From Oscillospiraceae bacterium (lineage in GTDB: Bacteria > Bacillota > Clostridia > Oscillospirales > SIG627): a stretch of DNA of 64,000 nt. The stretch is taken from contig SVQW01000002.1 of assembly GCA_015065085.1 (NCBI GenBank), positions 1 through 64,000 on the forward strand. Reading direction: 5' to 3'. Shown in pieces: positions 34,975-45,618 of this stretch. The position numbers and the translations under genes were made by a program. The notes under the pieces were generated by a model. The model was not told where the DNA came from, did not search any database, and saw only the letters and a list, made by a program, of their open reading frames with translations. Each line of letters opens with the position of its first letter. Position 1 is the stretch's first letter.

Positions 34975-35148
34975 TTTACATTCTCCTTAATACTGAGAGT
35001 AGCATTCATACAGGATAATTATAATTCTTTATTTTGTACAAAATGTAAACAAATCTCTAAAACATCGTATTACAAAAAAACTAGACTATTTTTAAGGCTA
35101 AGGTATAAAAAATATGCAATATTATATGTAGATATTTGTAGCTGGGTA

Positions 35149-35177
35149 TTGCATTTTCCGAAGATTTGTGGTAAAAT
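35149..35177 (+). promoter_or_regulatory. Sigma-A promoter of the DUF1015-valS-folC operon
   Basis: TTGCAT (35149-35154), 17 bp, TAAAAT (35172-35177), about 40 nt before the DUF1015 ATG. The rest of 34975-35148 shows no feature. Confidence 0.65.
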
Positions 35178-35216
35178 AAAACTTAATAATACTTTTATAT
35201 TTGAAAGGGAAACAAA

Positions 35217-36491
35217 ATGGCAGAAATCAAAACCTTCAAAGCCTTGAGATTTACCGATAAAGCGGGCGACATTGCCAAAAACGTATGTCCGCCGTATGAT
35301 ATTATCAGCGATGCGCAGCGAGTGGAGTACCTCAATGACAGCCGGTACAACATTATACGTCTTGAGCTTCCTAAGGGTGATGACCCATACGCGCAGGCAG
35401 GCGAAACTCTTGAAAAATGGCTGCAAGACGGCATTCTCAAGCAGGACGACAAGGACGGTCTTTACATCTACGAGGAAGAGTTTGAGGCTTACGGTCAAAA
35501 ATACACCATTCGAGGAATGGTATGCCTTGTTAAGCTTGAAGAGTTCTCAAAAGGAGTTGTACTTCCTCATGAGGAAACACTTTCGAAAGCAAAAACCGAC
35601 CGTTTCAACCTTATGAGCGCTACCTACTGTAACTTTTCTCAGATATATTCCATGTATATCGATGAAACCAACGAGATAAGCGGTAAAGTAAACGAAATCG
35701 GAAACCGCAAGCCCGATATTGAATTCAAGACAGCCGACGGTGTTATCCAGAGACTTTGGGTGAGCCAGAACGATGCAGACAACGAATTCATTACATCGCG
35801 TTTTAAAGACAAGCAGCTTTACATTGCAGACGGTCATCATCGTTACGAGACTGCACTCAACTTCAAAAAGAAGATGATTGAAGACGGTACTCTTACCGAT
35901 GAGACCCAGGGCGGCAACTATGTAATGATGTTCCTTATCGACATTGACAATCCCGGTCTGGTTATATTCCCCACCCACCGTTTTGTACGCGACCTTGCAA
36001 ATTATGACGAGGCTAAAACGGTTGAAGGTATCAAAAAGTACTTTGATGTGGAGAAAATAAACGGCATAGATAAGCTGGACGAAACTCTCAGAAAAAGTGA
36101 CGACAAAAGAACCTACGCTTATTATACCGGCAAGGATTATTACTACCTATGCCGCATAAAGGACGAAAGCATTGTCAAGCAGAAGCTTGCCGACAAATCC
36201 GAAGCATACTGTTCTCTGGATGTTACCGCACTTCATACTCTTATTCTGGAGGAAGTATTCGGAATCGACAAGGAAAACATGGCAAAGCAGATAAACCTGA
36301 CCTATACACGCGACTTCAGCGAAGCTATTGAAAAGGTCAAGGATGGTACCTTCCAGTGCAGCTTTATACTTAACTCCACCAAGATTCATCAGATAAAGGA
36401 CGTGGCTCTGGCGGGCGAAAAAATGCCTCAGAAATCCACCTACTTCTATCCCAAGCTTATCACCGGTCTTGTAATGAATAAGCTTAAATAA
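35217..36491 (+). CDS. DUF1015 family protein
   Basis: 424 aa. Conserved family opening ([22 protein letters not shown]) and the motif [17 protein letters not shown] near residue 204. The family is widespread in anaerobes, often beside serine-biosynthesis genes, and its biochemical role is not established; a kinase-like or HTH assignment is not supported here. It precedes valS by 22 nt on the same strand and shares its promoter. Ribosome site AAAGGGA. Confidence 0.92.
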   Translation: MAEIKTFKALRFTDKAGDIAKNVCPPYDIISDAQRVEYLNDSRYNIIRLELPKGDDPYAQAGETLEKWLQDGILKQDDKDGLYIYEEEFEAYGQKYTIRGMVCLVKLEEFSKGVVLPHEETLSKAKTDRFNLMSATYCNFSQIYSMYIDETNEISGKVNEIGNRKPDIEFKTADGVIQRLWVSQNDADNEFITSRFKDKQLYIADGHHRYETALNFKKKMIEDGTLTDETQGGNYVMMFLIDIDNPGLVIFPTHRFVRDLANYDEAKTVEGIKKYFDVEKINGIDKLDETLRKSDDKRTYAYYTGKDYYYLCRIKDESIVKQKLADKSEAYCSLDVTALHTLILEEVFGIDKENMAKQINLTYTRDFSEAIEKVKDGTFQCSFILNSTKIHQIKDVALAGEKMPQKSTYFYPKLITGLVMNKLK

Positions 36492-36513
36492 CAGAAAGGA
36501 TTTTTACATCACA

Positions 36514-39144
36514 ATGGCAAAAGAATTGAACAAGGTATATAATCCCAAGGATTTCGAGGACAGACTGTATGCAGAATGGACTGAAAAAGGTTATTTTACT
36601 CCCTCGGAAGATCATACAAAGAAGCCCTTTTCCATCGTTATTCCGCCCCCAAATGTAACAGGTCAGCTTCACATGGGTCACGCACTCAACAACACTCTGC
36701 AGGATATTATTATCCGTACCAAGCGTATGCAGGGCTACAATGCGCTGTGGGTGCCCGGTACAGACCATGCGGGCATTGCTACCCAGATAAAGGTTGAGGA
36801 GGACCTGAGAGTAAATCACAACGGTCTTACCCGTTACGACCTGGGACGCGAAGAATTTCTCAAGCGTGTTTGGGAATGGAAAGGCAAATACGGCGACCGT
36901 ATTATCAGTCAGCTCAAAAAGCTGGGATCCAGCTGTGACTGGACACGCGAGCGCTTCACAATGGACGAAACCTGCTCAAAGGCGGTTAAAAAGACTTTTA
37001 TCACCCTTTTCAACAAAGGACTTATATACAAGGGCTACCGTATTATAAACTGGTGCCCCAAGTGTGCAACCGCTCTTTCCGACGCGGAGGTAGATTACAA
37101 AGAGCTTGACGGCAATTTCTGGCATATCAGATATCCCATTGAGGGAACAGATGATTATATGATAGTTGCCACAACACGTCCCGAAACCATGCTGGGTGAT
37201 ACAGGCATCGCCGTTCATCCCGAGGATGAAAGATATGCTCACCTTGTAGGTAAGTACGCAATTCTTCCCCTTGTGGGCAGAAGAATCCCCATTGTAGCAG
37301 ACGAATATGTTGACAAGGAATTCGGTACGGGATGCGTTAAGATGACTCCCTGCCACGACCCCAACGACTTTGAGGTAGGCAAGCGTCACAACCTTGAACA
37401 GATTAAAGTTATTGACGAGGAAGCCAAAATCAACAAAAACGGCGGTGTTTACGAAGGTCTTGACCGTTACGAAGCACGTAAAAAGATTGTGGAAGATCTT
37501 GAAAAAGGCGGATATCTGGTAAAGGTAGAGCCTCATGTACACAACGTTGGTCACTGCTACCGTTGCAAGACGGTCGTTGAGCCTACTGCTTCCGAACAAT
37601 GGTTCGTTTCCATGAAACCTCTTGCAAAGCCTGCTATTGACATTGTAAAAAGCGGCGAGCTTGAGTATATCCCCGAAAGATTTGCAAAAATATATCTCAA
37701 CTGGATGGAAAACATTCAGGACTGGTGCATTTCCCGTCAGCTTTGGTGGGGTCACCGTATTCCGGTTTATTACTGTCAGGATTGCGGTGAGATTATTGCC
37801 GCTGAGGACACGCCCGATGTTTGTCCCAAGTGCGGATGCAAGGAGTTCAAGCAGGAGGAGGACGTTCTGGATACATGGTTCTCGTCCGCTTTGTGGCCCT
37901 TCTCTACTCTGGGCTGGCCCGAAAAGACCACCGACCTGGAGTATTTCTACCCCACAAACGTACTTGTTACAGCATATGACATAATCACATTCTGGGTAAG
38001 TAAGATGATATTCTCCGCACTGGAATTCATGGATGAAAAGCCCTTCAAATACGTTCTCATCCATGGCCTGGTACGCGACGAGCAAGGACGCAAGATGTCC
38101 AAATCTCTGGGCAATGGTATTGACCCGCTTGAAATCGTTGACCAGTACGGTGCAGATGCGCTGAGATTTACCCTTGCAACAGGCAACTCCCCCGGAAATG
38201 ACATGAGATTCTCCGAAAAGCGTGTTGAAGCCTCCAGAAACTTTGCCAACAAAATCTGGAATGCAGCAAGATTTATCATGATGAATCTTGATATTGAAAG
38301 CTTCACCGACCCTGTGGTAAGCGAGCTTGAAGATGAGGACAAATGGATTCTCAACGCTTACAACACACTGGTAAGCGAAGTTACCGAAAACATCGACAAA
38401 TACGAATTAGGTATTGCAGTTTCCAAGCTGTACGACTTTATATGGGACGTATTCTGCGACTGGTACATTGAACTTGTAAAGCCCCGTCTTAACGACAAAG
38501 GCTCCAAAACAAATGCTGTTGCACAGAACACCATTGTTTACGTGTTCTCCAACACATTAAAGCTTTTACATCCCATTATGCCGTTTATCACAGAAGAAAT
38601 CTGGCTCACATTGCCTCATGAGGGCGAAAGCATTATGATTTCCGCTTGGCCGGTTGCGAAGGATGAATTCAACTTTGCACCCGAAACCGAAAAGATAAAC
38701 TGCATAATTGATGCCATTAAGGCTATAAGAAACCGCCGTGCCGAAATGAACGTTGCCCCCTCCAAAAAGGCGCATGTTTATATCGAAACCGCAAACAAGG
38801 ATATTTACAAGGGAAGCGGCGTGTTCTTTGAAAAGCTGGCTTCCGCTTCGGGCATCACTCTTACCGATGATTACTCCGACGAAAATTCGGTAACCATAAT
38901 CACAGATAATGCAAAATTCTACATTCCGCTTAACGAAATGCTGGACTTCGCAAAAGAGCTGGAGCGTCTGACTAAAGAGAAGGAAAAGACACAAGGCGAG
39001 ATAGACCGTATTGAAAAGAAGCTTTCCAATCAGGCATTTGTAGCAAAAGCGCCTGCAGCCGTTGTTGCCGCAGAGAACGAAAAGCTTGAAAAATACAAAG
39101 AAACTCTTGCCAACATTCTGAGTGCTATTGAAAGAATAAAATGA
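36514..39144 (+). CDS. valS: Valyl-tRNA synthetase
   Basis: 876 aa, the usual bacterial length. Class I signature [17 protein letters not shown] (HIGH motif) near residue 48, editing (CP1) domain, zinc-type Cys pairs ([16 protein letters not shown]), and [12 protein letters not shown] near residue 528. The last ~65 residues form the C-terminal coiled-coil arm ([20 protein letters not shown]). Charges tRNA-Val. Its stop overlaps the folC start by 4 nt (ATGA). No T-box leader was seen upstream; transcription comes from the DUF1015 promoter. Confidence 0.98.
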   Translation: MAKELNKVYNPKDFEDRLYAEWTEKGYFTPSEDHTKKPFSIVIPPPNVTGQLHMGHALNNTLQDIIIRTKRMQGYNALWVPGTDHAGIATQIKVEEDLRVNHNGLTRYDLGREEFLKRVWEWKGKYGDRIISQLKKLGSSCDWTRERFTMDETCSKAVKKTFITLFNKGLIYKGYRIINWCPKCATALSDAEVDYKELDGNFWHIRYPIEGTDDYMIVATTRPETMLGDTGIAVHPEDERYAHLVGKYAILPLVGRRIPIVADEYVDKEFGTGCVKMTPCHDPNDFEVGKRHNLEQIKVIDEEAKINKNGGVYEGLDRYEARKKIVEDLEKGGYLVKVEPHVHNVGHCYRCKTVVEPTASEQWFVSMKPLAKPAIDIVKSGELEYIPERFAKIYLNWMENIQDWCISRQLWWGHRIPVYYCQDCGEIIAAEDTPDVCPKCGCKEFKQEEDVLDTWFSSALWPFSTLGWPEKTTDLEYFYPTNVLVTAYDIITFWVSKMIFSALEFMDEKPFKYVLIHGLVRDEQGRKMSKSLGNGIDPLEIVDQYGADALRFTLATGNSPGNDMRFSEKRVEASRNFANKIWNAARFIMMNLDIESFTDPVVSELEDEDKWILNAYNTLVSEVTENIDKYELGIAVSKLYDFIWDVFCDWYIELVKPRLNDKGSKTNAVAQNTIVYVFSNTLKLLHPIMPFITEEIWLTLPHEGESIMISAWPVAKDEFNFAPETEKINCIIDAIKAIRNRRAEMNVAPSKKAHVYIETANKDIYKGSGVFFEKLASASGITLTDDYSDENSVTIITDNAKFYIPLNEMLDFAKELERLTKEKEKTQGEIDRIEKKLSNQAFVAKAPAAVVAAENEKLEKYKETLANILSAIERIK

Positions 39145-40415
39145 ACTACACCGAAGCGCTGAACTATATTCACGGCGCAAAGAAATTTCCCAAAACAGGA
39201 CTTGAACGCTTTAAAAGCTTTTTAAATCTCATAGGAAATCCGCACAAGAAGCTGAAATTCATACACGTGGCAGGCACTAACGGAAAGGGCTCAACCTGCG
39301 CCATGCTTTCCTCGGTGCTGTCATGTGCGGGGTATAAAACCGGGCTTTTCATATCCCCTTTCATAGTCCGTTTCAACGAGCGCATTTCCATAAATCAGAT
39401 TAATATTCCCGATGATACTCTTGCAAGGCTGTGCGAGTATATTGTGCCATTCAATAAGCAAAATGCGGCTCTTGGCTACGAGGAGCTTGCCGAGTTCGAG
39501 ATAAATACAGCCATTGCATTTCTTTATTTTCTTGAAGAAAAGTGCGATGTGGTTGTGTTGGAAACAGGTATGGGCGGACGTCTGGACGCCACCAATGTTC
39601 AAGACCCTTTACTATCGGTTATAACGCTTATTGACTATGACCATATGGCAATACTTGGCGACACCATAGAAAAAATCGCCTACGAAAAAAGCGGTATAGT
39701 AAAACCGCATGTGCCTGTGGTAATGTACCCGGTTCAATCTGAGGGTGCTTATAACACTGTAAAAACAGCGGCGCATACAAATCAAACGCAGATTTTCATG
39801 CCCGACACAACTTCTCTATCGGACATATCTTCGGATGGTCTGGGCTCTGATTTTATATATTTTGGAAAAAGCTACCGCGTATCTTTACCGGGCAAGCATC
39901 AGGTATATAACGCGTTGACCGTATTGGAAGCACTGAAGCATCTTGAAGGCTTTGATATTTCGGAGGACGACATAAAAAACGGCCTTTCGGATGTACGTTT
40001 CCCCGCAAGAATGGAAAAGCTGTGTGATACTCCCCTTGTGTATTTCGACGGTGCACACAACATTTCGGGGGCAAAAATGCTGTATGACAACATAAAAGCA
40101 ATTTTCCCCGACAGTGAGCTTATCCTGGTACTGGGCGTTCTCAAGGAAAAAGGTGTAAGCATGTTTGAGCCCCTGATACGGCATGCAAATCAGGTAATAA
40201 ACGTTACTCCCGACAGTTATCGTTCAATGGACAGCGTTGAAGCGTTGCAGGAAACCTTGCAATATACATCAAGCGCCGTTTCTTATGACAGTATACCGCA
40301 AGCTCTGCGATATGCACATGACCGGGCAAAGCTTTTGAGCAAACCACTGATTGTGTGCACGGGGTCATTATATCTGGCTTCGGATATAAAAAATTACTAT
40401 TCGCGCATAATATGA
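39141..40415 (+). CDS. folC: Folylpolyglutamate/dihydrofolate synthase
   Basis: 424 aa. ATP loop [16 protein letters not shown] near residue 44, substrate stretch [13 protein letters not shown], and a C-terminal Rossmann-like ligase domain ([14 protein letters not shown]). Adds glutamate to folates, or joins glutamate to dihydropteroate. Translationally coupled to valS, a pairing common in Firmicutes. Ends 15 nt before a strong terminator hairpin. Confidence 0.96.
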   Translation: MNYTEALNYIHGAKKFPKTGLERFKSFLNLIGNPHKKLKFIHVAGTNGKGSTCAMLSSVLSCAGYKTGLFISPFIVRFNERISINQINIPDDTLARLCEYIVPFNKQNAALGYEELAEFEINTAIAFLYFLEEKCDVVVLETGMGGRLDATNVQDPLLSVITLIDYDHMAILGDTIEKIAYEKSGIVKPHVPVVMYPVQSEGAYNTVKTAAHTNQTQIFMPDTTSLSDISSDGLGSDFIYFGKSYRVSLPGKHQVYNALTVLEALKHLEGFDISEDDIKNGLSDVRFPARMEKLCDTPLVYFDGAHNISGAKMLYDNIKAIFPDSELILVLGVLKEKGVSMFEPLIRHANQVINVTPDSYRSMDSVEALQETLQYTSSAVSYDSIPQALRYAHDRAKLLSKPLIVCTGSLYLASDIKNYYSRII

Positions 40416-40430
40416 CATAAAATTCAAATG

Positions 40431-40468
40431 AAAAGTTGTATTCTATATATGTAGAATACAACTTTTTT
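40431..40468 (+). terminator. Rho-independent terminator after folC
   Basis: Fifteen-bp perfect stem AAAAGTTGTATTCTA / TAGAATACAACTTTT with a 6-nt loop followed by T's. It stands only about 26 nt before the spoIIAA start. Confidence 0.9.
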
Positions 40469-40494
40469 ATTTAAAAAAACGGAGGTGCAAAATC

Positions 40495-40812
40495 ATGCCG
40501 AATGTTATCCGAAAAGAAAACGGTGTTATGACAGTAAAAATCACGGGAGATATAGACCATCACACTTGCAAGGATTTGCGGAACGAAATTGACAGTATAC
40601 TTTTATGCGAATCACCCGAATGTATGCTATTCGACCTTACCGAGTGCGATTTTATGGATAGTTCAGGGCTGGGGCTTATTTTGGGAAGATTCCGAAAATG
40701 CACGGAAAACGGATGTGAATTCAAAATAGTGAATCCAAGCGGAAAAACCCTTAAAATACTTCGCATGGCGGGAGTTGACAAACTTATCAAGGTTGAAAGT
40801 ATTGAAATATGA
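40495..40812 (+). CDS. spoIIAA: Anti-sigma F factor antagonist SpoIIAA
   Basis: 105 aa STAS-domain protein. DFMDSSGLGLILGRF holds the regulatory serine that SpoIIAB phosphorylates; start KENGVMTVKITGDIDHHTC is typical. Unphosphorylated SpoIIAA frees sigma F in the forespore. First of the three-gene spoIIA set; ribosome site CGGAGGTG. A terminator lies just upstream, so its promoter must overlap or precede that hairpin; no sigma-H or Spo0A site was identified with confidence. Confidence 0.95.
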   Translation: MPNVIRKENGVMTVKITGDIDHHTCKDLRNEIDSILLCESPECMLFDLTECDFMDSSGLGLILGRFRKCTENGCEFKIVNPSGKTLKILRMAGVDKLIKVESIEI

Positions 40813-40825
40813 AAGGAATGAAAAA

Positions 40826-41266
40826 ATGAAAGCAGTAAATGAATTTAAAATACGTTTTGTTTCAAAAAGCGAAAACGAAGCATTTTCCCGAATAGTTATA
40901 ACAGCATTCACGGCACAGTTCTCTCCGACGGTAGAGGACATTGCCGACATAAAGACTGCCGTATCGGAAGCGGTTACCAACTGCGTAGTGCACGCCTACC
41001 GTGATACGGTAGGTTACATACAGCTTTCAGCACAGTATTTTGAAAACGGGAAACTGAGAATTACCATAAAGGATAACGGTTGCGGCATACAGGATGTAGA
41101 CACAGCGCGAACGGCGATGTTCACCACCGATGCAGAAAACGAACGCAGCGGTATGGGCTTTTCAATAATGGAAAGTTTTACCGACAAACTGAAGGTAAAA
41201 TCTGTTGTAGGCAAAGGCACTACCGTAATTATGGAGAAAAAAATCGGATGCAAACACAGCACATAA
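40826..41266 (+). CDS. spoIIAB: Anti-sigma F factor and SpoIIAA kinase SpoIIAB
   Basis: 146 aa GHKL ATPase. N-box SEAVTNCVVHAYR, G1 box IKDNGCGIQD, G2 region ERSGMGFSIMESF. It binds and silences sigma F and phosphorylates SpoIIAA. Start is the ATG 13 nt after the spoIIAA stop with GAAAGGAA before it; longer readings run into spoIIAA. Overlaps sigF by 19 nt. Confidence 0.95.
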   Translation: MKAVNEFKIRFVSKSENEAFSRIVITAFTAQFSPTVEDIADIKTAVSEAVTNCVVHAYRDTVGYIQLSAQYFENGKLRITIKDNGCGIQDVDTARTAMFTTDAENERSGMGFSIMESFTDKLKVKSVVGKGTTVIMEKKIGCKHST

Positions 41267-41961
41267 ACGATTATAAAGCGATTAACGCCGCCCGCAACGG
41301 CGACGAGGCAGCCTTGGCACAAATAATAGAGTCAAATCTAGGGCTTGTACGACGGTTGGCGGTTCGTTTTACAGACCGCGGAACCGAGTACGAAGATTTA
41401 GTACAAATTGGCACCATAGGCATGATAAAAGCTATCCGCAAATTTGATATATCGTACAACACAGCCTTTTCCACATATGCGGTTCCTATGATAATTGGTG
41501 AAATAAAGCGCTTTTTGCGGGACGACGGCATTATCAAGATAGGCCGCACCGCAAAAAAAAACGCATCCGATATTGCACATTTCTGCCACGAATACAGAAA
41601 TGCCAACGGATGCGAGCCAACTATTGATGAAATTATTACTTCACTGGGACTTACAAAGGAGGACGCTGTTTTTGCTTTGGAAGCCACACAGCCCGTTTCT
41701 TCTATTTACAGAAATGATGATGATGATTCGCCCGGTGTTGAGGATATAGTGGGCGAACAAGATGAAATAGAAAAGCTTTGCGATAATTTGTCGCTCAGAG
41801 AATCGCTATCACAGCTTGAAGCATCGGAGCGTATGCTCATAACCCTTCGCTACTTCAAAAATCTCACACAACAACAAACTGCAAAGGTCATGGGGTGTTC
41901 GCAGGTCAAAATTTCACGGGAGGAAAAACGCATATTTCAGAAACTCAAAAAATATCTTTAG
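41248..41961 (+). CDS. sigF: Forespore RNA polymerase sigma factor F
   Basis: 237 aa. Sigma-70 region 2 (GLVRRLAVRFTDRGTEYEDL, TAFSTYAVPMIIGEIKRFLRDDG), region 3, and region 4 with helix-turn-helix LTQQQTAKVMGCSQVKISREE. Directs the first forespore genes in sporulation. The ATG lies within the end of spoIIAB, 11 nt after GGAG, so translation is coupled. The frame stays open upstream but that part is a shadow of spoIIAB. Presence of all three spoIIA genes implies an endospore-forming lineage. Confidence 0.95.
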   Translation: MQTQHINDYKAINAARNGDEAALAQIIESNLGLVRRLAVRFTDRGTEYEDLVQIGTIGMIKAIRKFDISYNTAFSTYAVPMIIGEIKRFLRDDGIIKIGRTAKKNASDIAHFCHEYRNANGCEPTIDEIITSLGLTKEDAVFALEATQPVSSIYRNDDDDSPGVEDIVGEQDEIEKLCDNLSLRESLSQLEASERMLITLRYFKNLTQQQTAKVMGCSQVKISREEKRIFQKLKKYL

Positions 41962-42054
41962 GTACTGATTTATGCTTCAAATCAGGATTTCCTGCCATTG
42001 CGGCTATTAAGTTATGTCGACACATGTTATTTCGTGTATCAACACAAAAAATCA

Positions 42055-42082
42055 AAAGGCTTGCAGATTTCTGCAAGCCTTT
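42055..42082 (-). terminator. Terminator of the ribosomal protein cluster
   Basis: AAAGGCTTGCAG / CTGCAAGCCTTT with a 4-nt loop; T-rich sequence follows on the minus strand. It ends the 15-kb cluster 12 nt after rplQ and faces sigF. A weaker stem (CTGATTT/AAATCAG, 41964-41984) may stop sigF. Confidence 0.88.
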
Positions 42083-42094
42083 ATGTTTGTAAAA

Positions 42095-42439
42095 TTATTT
42101 TACAAGCTCGATTATCGCCATTTCAGCAGCATCACCGCGACGGGGACCGATCTTGATGATACGGGTGTAACCGCCGTTACGGTCAGCGTAAGAGGGAGCG
42201 ATAGTATCGAAAAGATTCTTAACAACGTCTTCCTTGGTAATGAAGGCGAGTGCCTGTCTCTTGGAAGCAAGTGTGTTTGCTTTTCCGAGAGTTATCATTT
42301 TTTCGGTAAGACTTCTGACTTCTTTAGCACGTGTAACAGTGGTCTGGATGCTGCCCTTTTCCAAAAGCAGTGTTACCATACCGCGGAGCATTGCCATTCT
42401 GTGGTCAGTTGTTCTTCCGAGTTTTCTTGTTCCGGGCAT
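42095..42439 (-). CDS. rplQ: 50S ribosomal protein L17 (bL17)
   Basis: 114 aa, short bacterial form. Opens [17 protein letters not shown], ends [10 protein letters not shown]. Part of the large subunit near the exit tunnel. Last gene of the cluster, 49 nt after rpoA, directly before the terminator. Confidence 0.98.
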   Translation of the reverse strand: MPGTRKLGRTTDHRMAMLRGMVTLLLEKGSIQTTVTRAKEVRSLTEKMITLGKANTLASKRQALAFITKEDVVKNLFDTIAPSYADRNGGYTRIIKIGPRRGDAAEMAIIELVK

Positions 42440-42488
42440 TTATTTTACCTCCTATGTGAGATTCTTAAAACCTTGAGTTTACTCTGAA

Positions 42489-43433
42489 TTATTCTTCTTC
42501 CTTCTTGAGGCCTAAGCCCAAAGAATGAAGCTTGTGTATAACTTCCTCAAGCGATTTTTTGCCGAGGTTTCTGACCTTTATCATATCCTCTTCGGTACGG
42601 TTGGTCAGGTCCTCAACGGTATCAATACCTGCGCGCTTCAAGCAGTTAAACGAACGAACCGACATGTCAAGCTCCTCAATGGTCATCTCAAGGACTTTTT
42701 CTTTGATGGTTTCCTCTCTGTCAACCATGATTTCAGCCTTCTTAGCTTCATCAGAAAGGTCTATGAAGAGGTTGAGATGTTCGTTGAGAATCTTGGCTGC
42801 AAGCGAAATTGATTCCTTAGCAGTTATAATTCCGTTGGTGGTTACATCCAGCGTTAACTTATCAAAATCAATGCTGTTGCCCACACGGGTATTACCTACT
42901 GTATAGTTTACCTTGTAAACAGGTGTGAATATGGAGTCGGTGTAAATAACACCGATGGTAGGAGTACCGTTTTGCTTGTTCTTATCGCTGGACACGTAGC
43001 CGCGGCCATTGTCGAATACAAGCTCCATATAAAGATTTGCACTGGAAGACAAGGTTGCTATATGATGATCCGGGTTGATTATTTCAAGTTCCGAATCGGA
43101 AACGATGTCGCCTGCTGTAACTTTACATTCACCGTGGGCATCAATGATTGCCGTTTTGGGTACGGTTGAATGAAGTTTAGCGGTAATTCCCTTGATGTTC
43201 AGGATTATTTCGGTTACATCCTCTTTAACACCCGGAATTGTGGAAATTTCGTGCAAAACACCATCTATTTTAACACGAGTTACCGCTACACCGGGTAACG
43301 AGCTGAGCAATATTCTGCGTAAAGAATTGCCGAGAGTCATTCCGAAACCGCGTTCAAGTGGCTCTACAACAAATACGCCGTGAGAACCGTCCTCCGAGGT
43401 TTCCAGGGTGGTAATGCTCGGTCTTTCAATCAT
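42489..43433 (-). CDS. rpoA: RNA polymerase alpha subunit
   Basis: 314 aa, usual length. N-terminal assembly domain ([20 protein letters not shown]) and C-terminal domain for UP-element and activator contacts ([30 protein letters not shown]). Lies between rpsD and rplQ as in all Firmicutes. Confidence 0.98.
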   Translation of the reverse strand: MIERPSITTLETSEDGSHGVFVVEPLERGFGMTLGNSLRRILLSSLPGVAVTRVKIDGVLHEISTIPGVKEDVTEIILNIKGITAKLHSTVPKTAIIDAHGECKVTAGDIVSDSELEIINPDHHIATLSSSANLYMELVFDNGRGYVSSDKNKQNGTPTIGVIYTDSIFTPVYKVNYTVGNTRVGNSIDFDKLTLDVTTNGIITAKESISLAAKILNEHLNLFIDLSDEAKKAEIMVDREETIKEKVLEMTIEELDMSVRSFNCLKRAGIDTVEDLTNRTEEDMIKVRNLGKKSLEEVIHKLHSLGLGLKKEEE

Positions 43434-43508
43434 AAAAATACCCTCCTTAATTTAATATTTTTCAAATACAAACTGCCGAGAAATAAGAAATGTACGGCGA
43501 GGGTGTTA

Positions 43509-44135
43509 TTATTTGGAATACAGCTCGACGATGAGGTTTTCTTCGAACGGGAAGTCGATATCATCACGCTGAGGGTTCTGAGCGATTTTCGCAACAAAGT
43601 TGGTCTTATCAAGCTCAATCCACTTAGGTGTGTTGGTAGCTTCTACGCCTTCGAGAATTTCCTTAATACGAGGCTTTGCACGGCTGGTATCCTTTATGGA
43701 AATAACATCACCGGGTTTAACGATAAGAGAAGGAATGTTAACCTTCTTGCCGTTGAGGGTGAAGTGACCATGAAGAACAAACTGTCTTGCTTCTCTGCGG
43801 CTATCTGCGAATCCCAGTCTGTAAACTACGTTATCAAGACGCTTTTCGATCATGGTGAGCAGGTTTTCACCGGCTTTACCTTCCTGTCTGGAAGCCTTGT
43901 CGTAGTAGTTTCTGAACTGCTTTTCGAGAATACCGTAGTATCTCTTGGCCTTCTGCTTTTCACGAAGCTGTAAGCCGTATTCTTTTACTGTTTTTCTGCC
44001 TGCGCCATGCTGACCGGGAACGGTAGAACGGCGGGTTATAGCGCACTTGTCGCTAAAGCAGCGGTCGCCCTTGAGGAAAAGCTTAACGCCTTCTCTGCGG
44101 CACTGTCTGCAAGCAGGACCTGTATATTTTGCCAT
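43509..44135 (-). CDS. rpsD: 30S ribosomal protein S4 (uS4), zinc form
   Basis: 208 aa. The start [14 protein letters not shown] with a later CFSDKC gives the four-Cys zinc site of the C+ type; S4 domain near 100-160 ([20 protein letters not shown]). Binds 16S rRNA early in assembly and in some Firmicutes represses its own mRNA; here it is inside the alpha operon, 25 nt after rpsK. Confidence 0.98.
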   Translation of the reverse strand: MAKYTGPACRQCRREGVKLFLKGDRCFSDKCAITRRSTVPGQHGAGRKTVKEYGLQLREKQKAKRYYGILEKQFRNYYDKASRQEGKAGENLLTMIEKRLDNVVYRLGFADSRREARQFVLHGHFTLNGKKVNIPSLIVKPGDVISIKDTSRAKPRIKEILEGVEATNTPKWIELDKTNFVAKIAQNPQRDDIDFPFEENLIVELYSK

Positions 44136-44160
44136 AGTTTTTGCTCCTCCTTATTATAAA

Positions 44161-44562
44161 TTATACACGTCTTCTCTTGGGAGGACGGCATCCGTTATGC
44201 GGAATAGGTGTTACGTCTTTGATGAGGTTGATGCTGAGACCTGCGGTCTGAAGTGCGCGGATTGCGCTTTCTCTTCCCTGACCGGGACCTTTTACATAAA
44301 CTTCAACAGTCTTCAAGCCATGTTCCATAGCGGCTTTGGCAGCAGTTTCTGCAGCCATCTGTGCGGCAAAGGGAGTGGACTTCTTAGAACCTTTAAAGCC
44401 GAGCTCGCCTGCCGATGCCCATGATAATGCATTTCCGTTCGTATCAGTGATTGTAACGATGGTATTGTTGTAAGTAGAACGGATGTGCGCAGCGCCTGCC
44501 TCGACGTTTTTACGTTCGCGGCGTTTTCTGATTACTTTCTTAGCCTGTGCTTTTGCAGCCAT
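44161..44562 (-). CDS. rpsK: 30S ribosomal protein S11 (uS11)
   Basis: 133 aa. Typical [20 protein letters not shown] and basic end [10 protein letters not shown]. Platform protein of the small subunit, paired with S13 (15-nt gap upstream). Confidence 0.98.
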   Translation of the reverse strand: MAAKAQAKKVIRKRRERKNVEAGAAHIRSTYNNTIVTITDTNGNALSWASAGELGFKGSKKSTPFAAQMAAETAAKAAMEHGLKTVEVYVKGPGQGRESAIRALQTAGLSINLIKDVTPIPHNGCRPPKRRRV

Positions 44563-44577
44563 CTAATTATTCACTCC

Positions 44578-44943
44578 TTACTTCTTCTTATTTGCTATTG
44601 TTTTAGCGGGTCCCTTACGTGTACGAGCGTTTGTTTTGGTACGCTGTCCGCGAACAGGAAGACCCTTTCTGTGTCTTACGCCTCTGTAACAACCGATTTC
44701 AACCATTCTCTTAATATCATAAGCGATATTTCTGCGAAGGTCACCTTCAACGGTGTATTCTTCGATGATGTCACGGAGCTTAGCGACTTCGTCATCGGTG
44801 AGGTCCTTACATCTGGTGTCAGGGTTTACACCGGCTTTGGCAAGGATTTTGTTAGAGGTCGTTCTGCCTATACCGTAAATATAGGTAAGACCAATCTCAA
44901 CACGTTTCTCTCTTGGGATATCTACGCCTGCTATACGAGCCAT
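44578..44943 (-). CDS. rpsM: 30S ribosomal protein S13 (uS13)
   Basis: 121 aa. Opens [20 protein letters not shown]; ends in the Lys/Arg-rich tail ([14 protein letters not shown]) that reaches the tRNA sites. Follows rpmJ by 12 nt. Confidence 0.98.
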   Translation of the reverse strand: MARIAGVDIPREKRVEIGLTYIYGIGRTTSNKILAKAGVNPDTRCKDLTDDEVAKLRDIIEEYTVEGDLRRNIAYDIKRMVEIGCYRGVRHRKGLPVRGQRTKTNARTRKGPAKTIANKKK

Positions 44944-44955
44944 TTATTTGCCTCC

Positions 44956-45069
44956 TTATCCTTGTTTCTGTTTATGCTTGGGGTTCTCGCAGATTACCAT
45001 GATGTTGCCTTTTCTCTTGATAATCTTGCACTTTTCGCAAATTTTCTTTACAGAAGGTTTAACTTTCAT
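44956..45069 (-). CDS. rpmJ: 50S ribosomal protein L36 (bL36), zinc form
   Basis: 37 aa: [20 protein letters not shown] and an end with [11 protein letters not shown]. The CxxC, Cys and His zinc ligands are all present (C+ form). Ribosome site GGAGG lies before the ATG. Located between infA and rpsM as usual. Confidence 0.96.
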   Translation of the reverse strand: MKVKPSVKKICEKCKIIKRKGNIMVICENPKHKQKQG

Positions 45070-45101
45070 TCTCTAATCGACCTCCATGTCTTTCGATTTA
45101 A

Positions 45102-45317
45102 TTACAATCTCCGGGTAATTCTACCCTTGGTAGGATCATATACCGAAACATCTACCAATACTCTGTCACCCGGGATTATCTTGATATAGTTCATGCGCAT
45201 CTTGCCGGATACATGCGCCAAGATGATCATGTCGTTGGGTAACTTAACTTTGAAATTTGCACTGGGCAATGTCTCAACAACTGTGCCCTCAAATTCCATT
45301 ACATCGTCTTTAGCCAG
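45102..45317 (-). CDS. infA: Translation initiation factor IF-1, apparent CTG start
   Basis: 71 aa if begun at 45317. The body ([52 protein letters not shown]) is clearly IF-1. The first in-frame ATG (45299) would cut off the conserved start AKDDV and has no ribosome site. At the expected position the codon is CTG (preceded by two ATT codons), with GAGGG 6 nt upstream; no ATG, GTG or TTG is present in frame above it. A CTG or ATT start is therefore likely. IF-1 blocks the A site during initiation. Confidence 0.9.
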   Translation of the reverse strand: MAKDDVMEFEGTVVETLPSANFKVKLPNDMIILAHVSGKMRMNYIKIIPGDRVLVDVSVYDPTKGRITRRL

Positions 45318-45333
45318 AATAATCCCTCTTTCT

Positions 45334-45591
45334 TCAATACATGATAACAGAAAGCTCTTTTTTCAAGATGTTGTTTGTGAGCTTGCCGTCAGAAATCTTT
45401 TGAGCAATTTCTTCACTCTGAGAAATGAACTTCAAATGCTTAAGCTTCTTTTTCTTTGGAGTTTCAAGCCGTCTGACACGTCCATCCGAAATAAGAACAT
45501 AGTTTTCATCTATAATTCCAACTACTGCGAACATTCTGTCAGAATCGCGGCCTGCCGTGGAAAGCACTATACTTCCACTTATAATGTCCAT
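45334..45591 (-). CDS. KOW-domain RNA-binding protein
   Basis: 85 aa. Starts [20 protein letters not shown] and has [19 protein letters not shown], matching the small KOW/L14e-like proteins that sit between map and infA in many Firmicutes. The KOW fold suggests rRNA or mRNA binding; no precise role is known. Ends 16 nt before the infA start. Confidence 0.92.
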   Translation of the reverse strand: MDIISGSIVLSTAGRDSDRMFAVVGIIDENYVLISDGRVRRLETPKKKKLKHLKFISQSEEIAQKISDGKLTNNILKKELSVIMY

Positions 45592-45618
45592 TAAATCAAG
45601 CCTCCGTTTAAATTTGAC

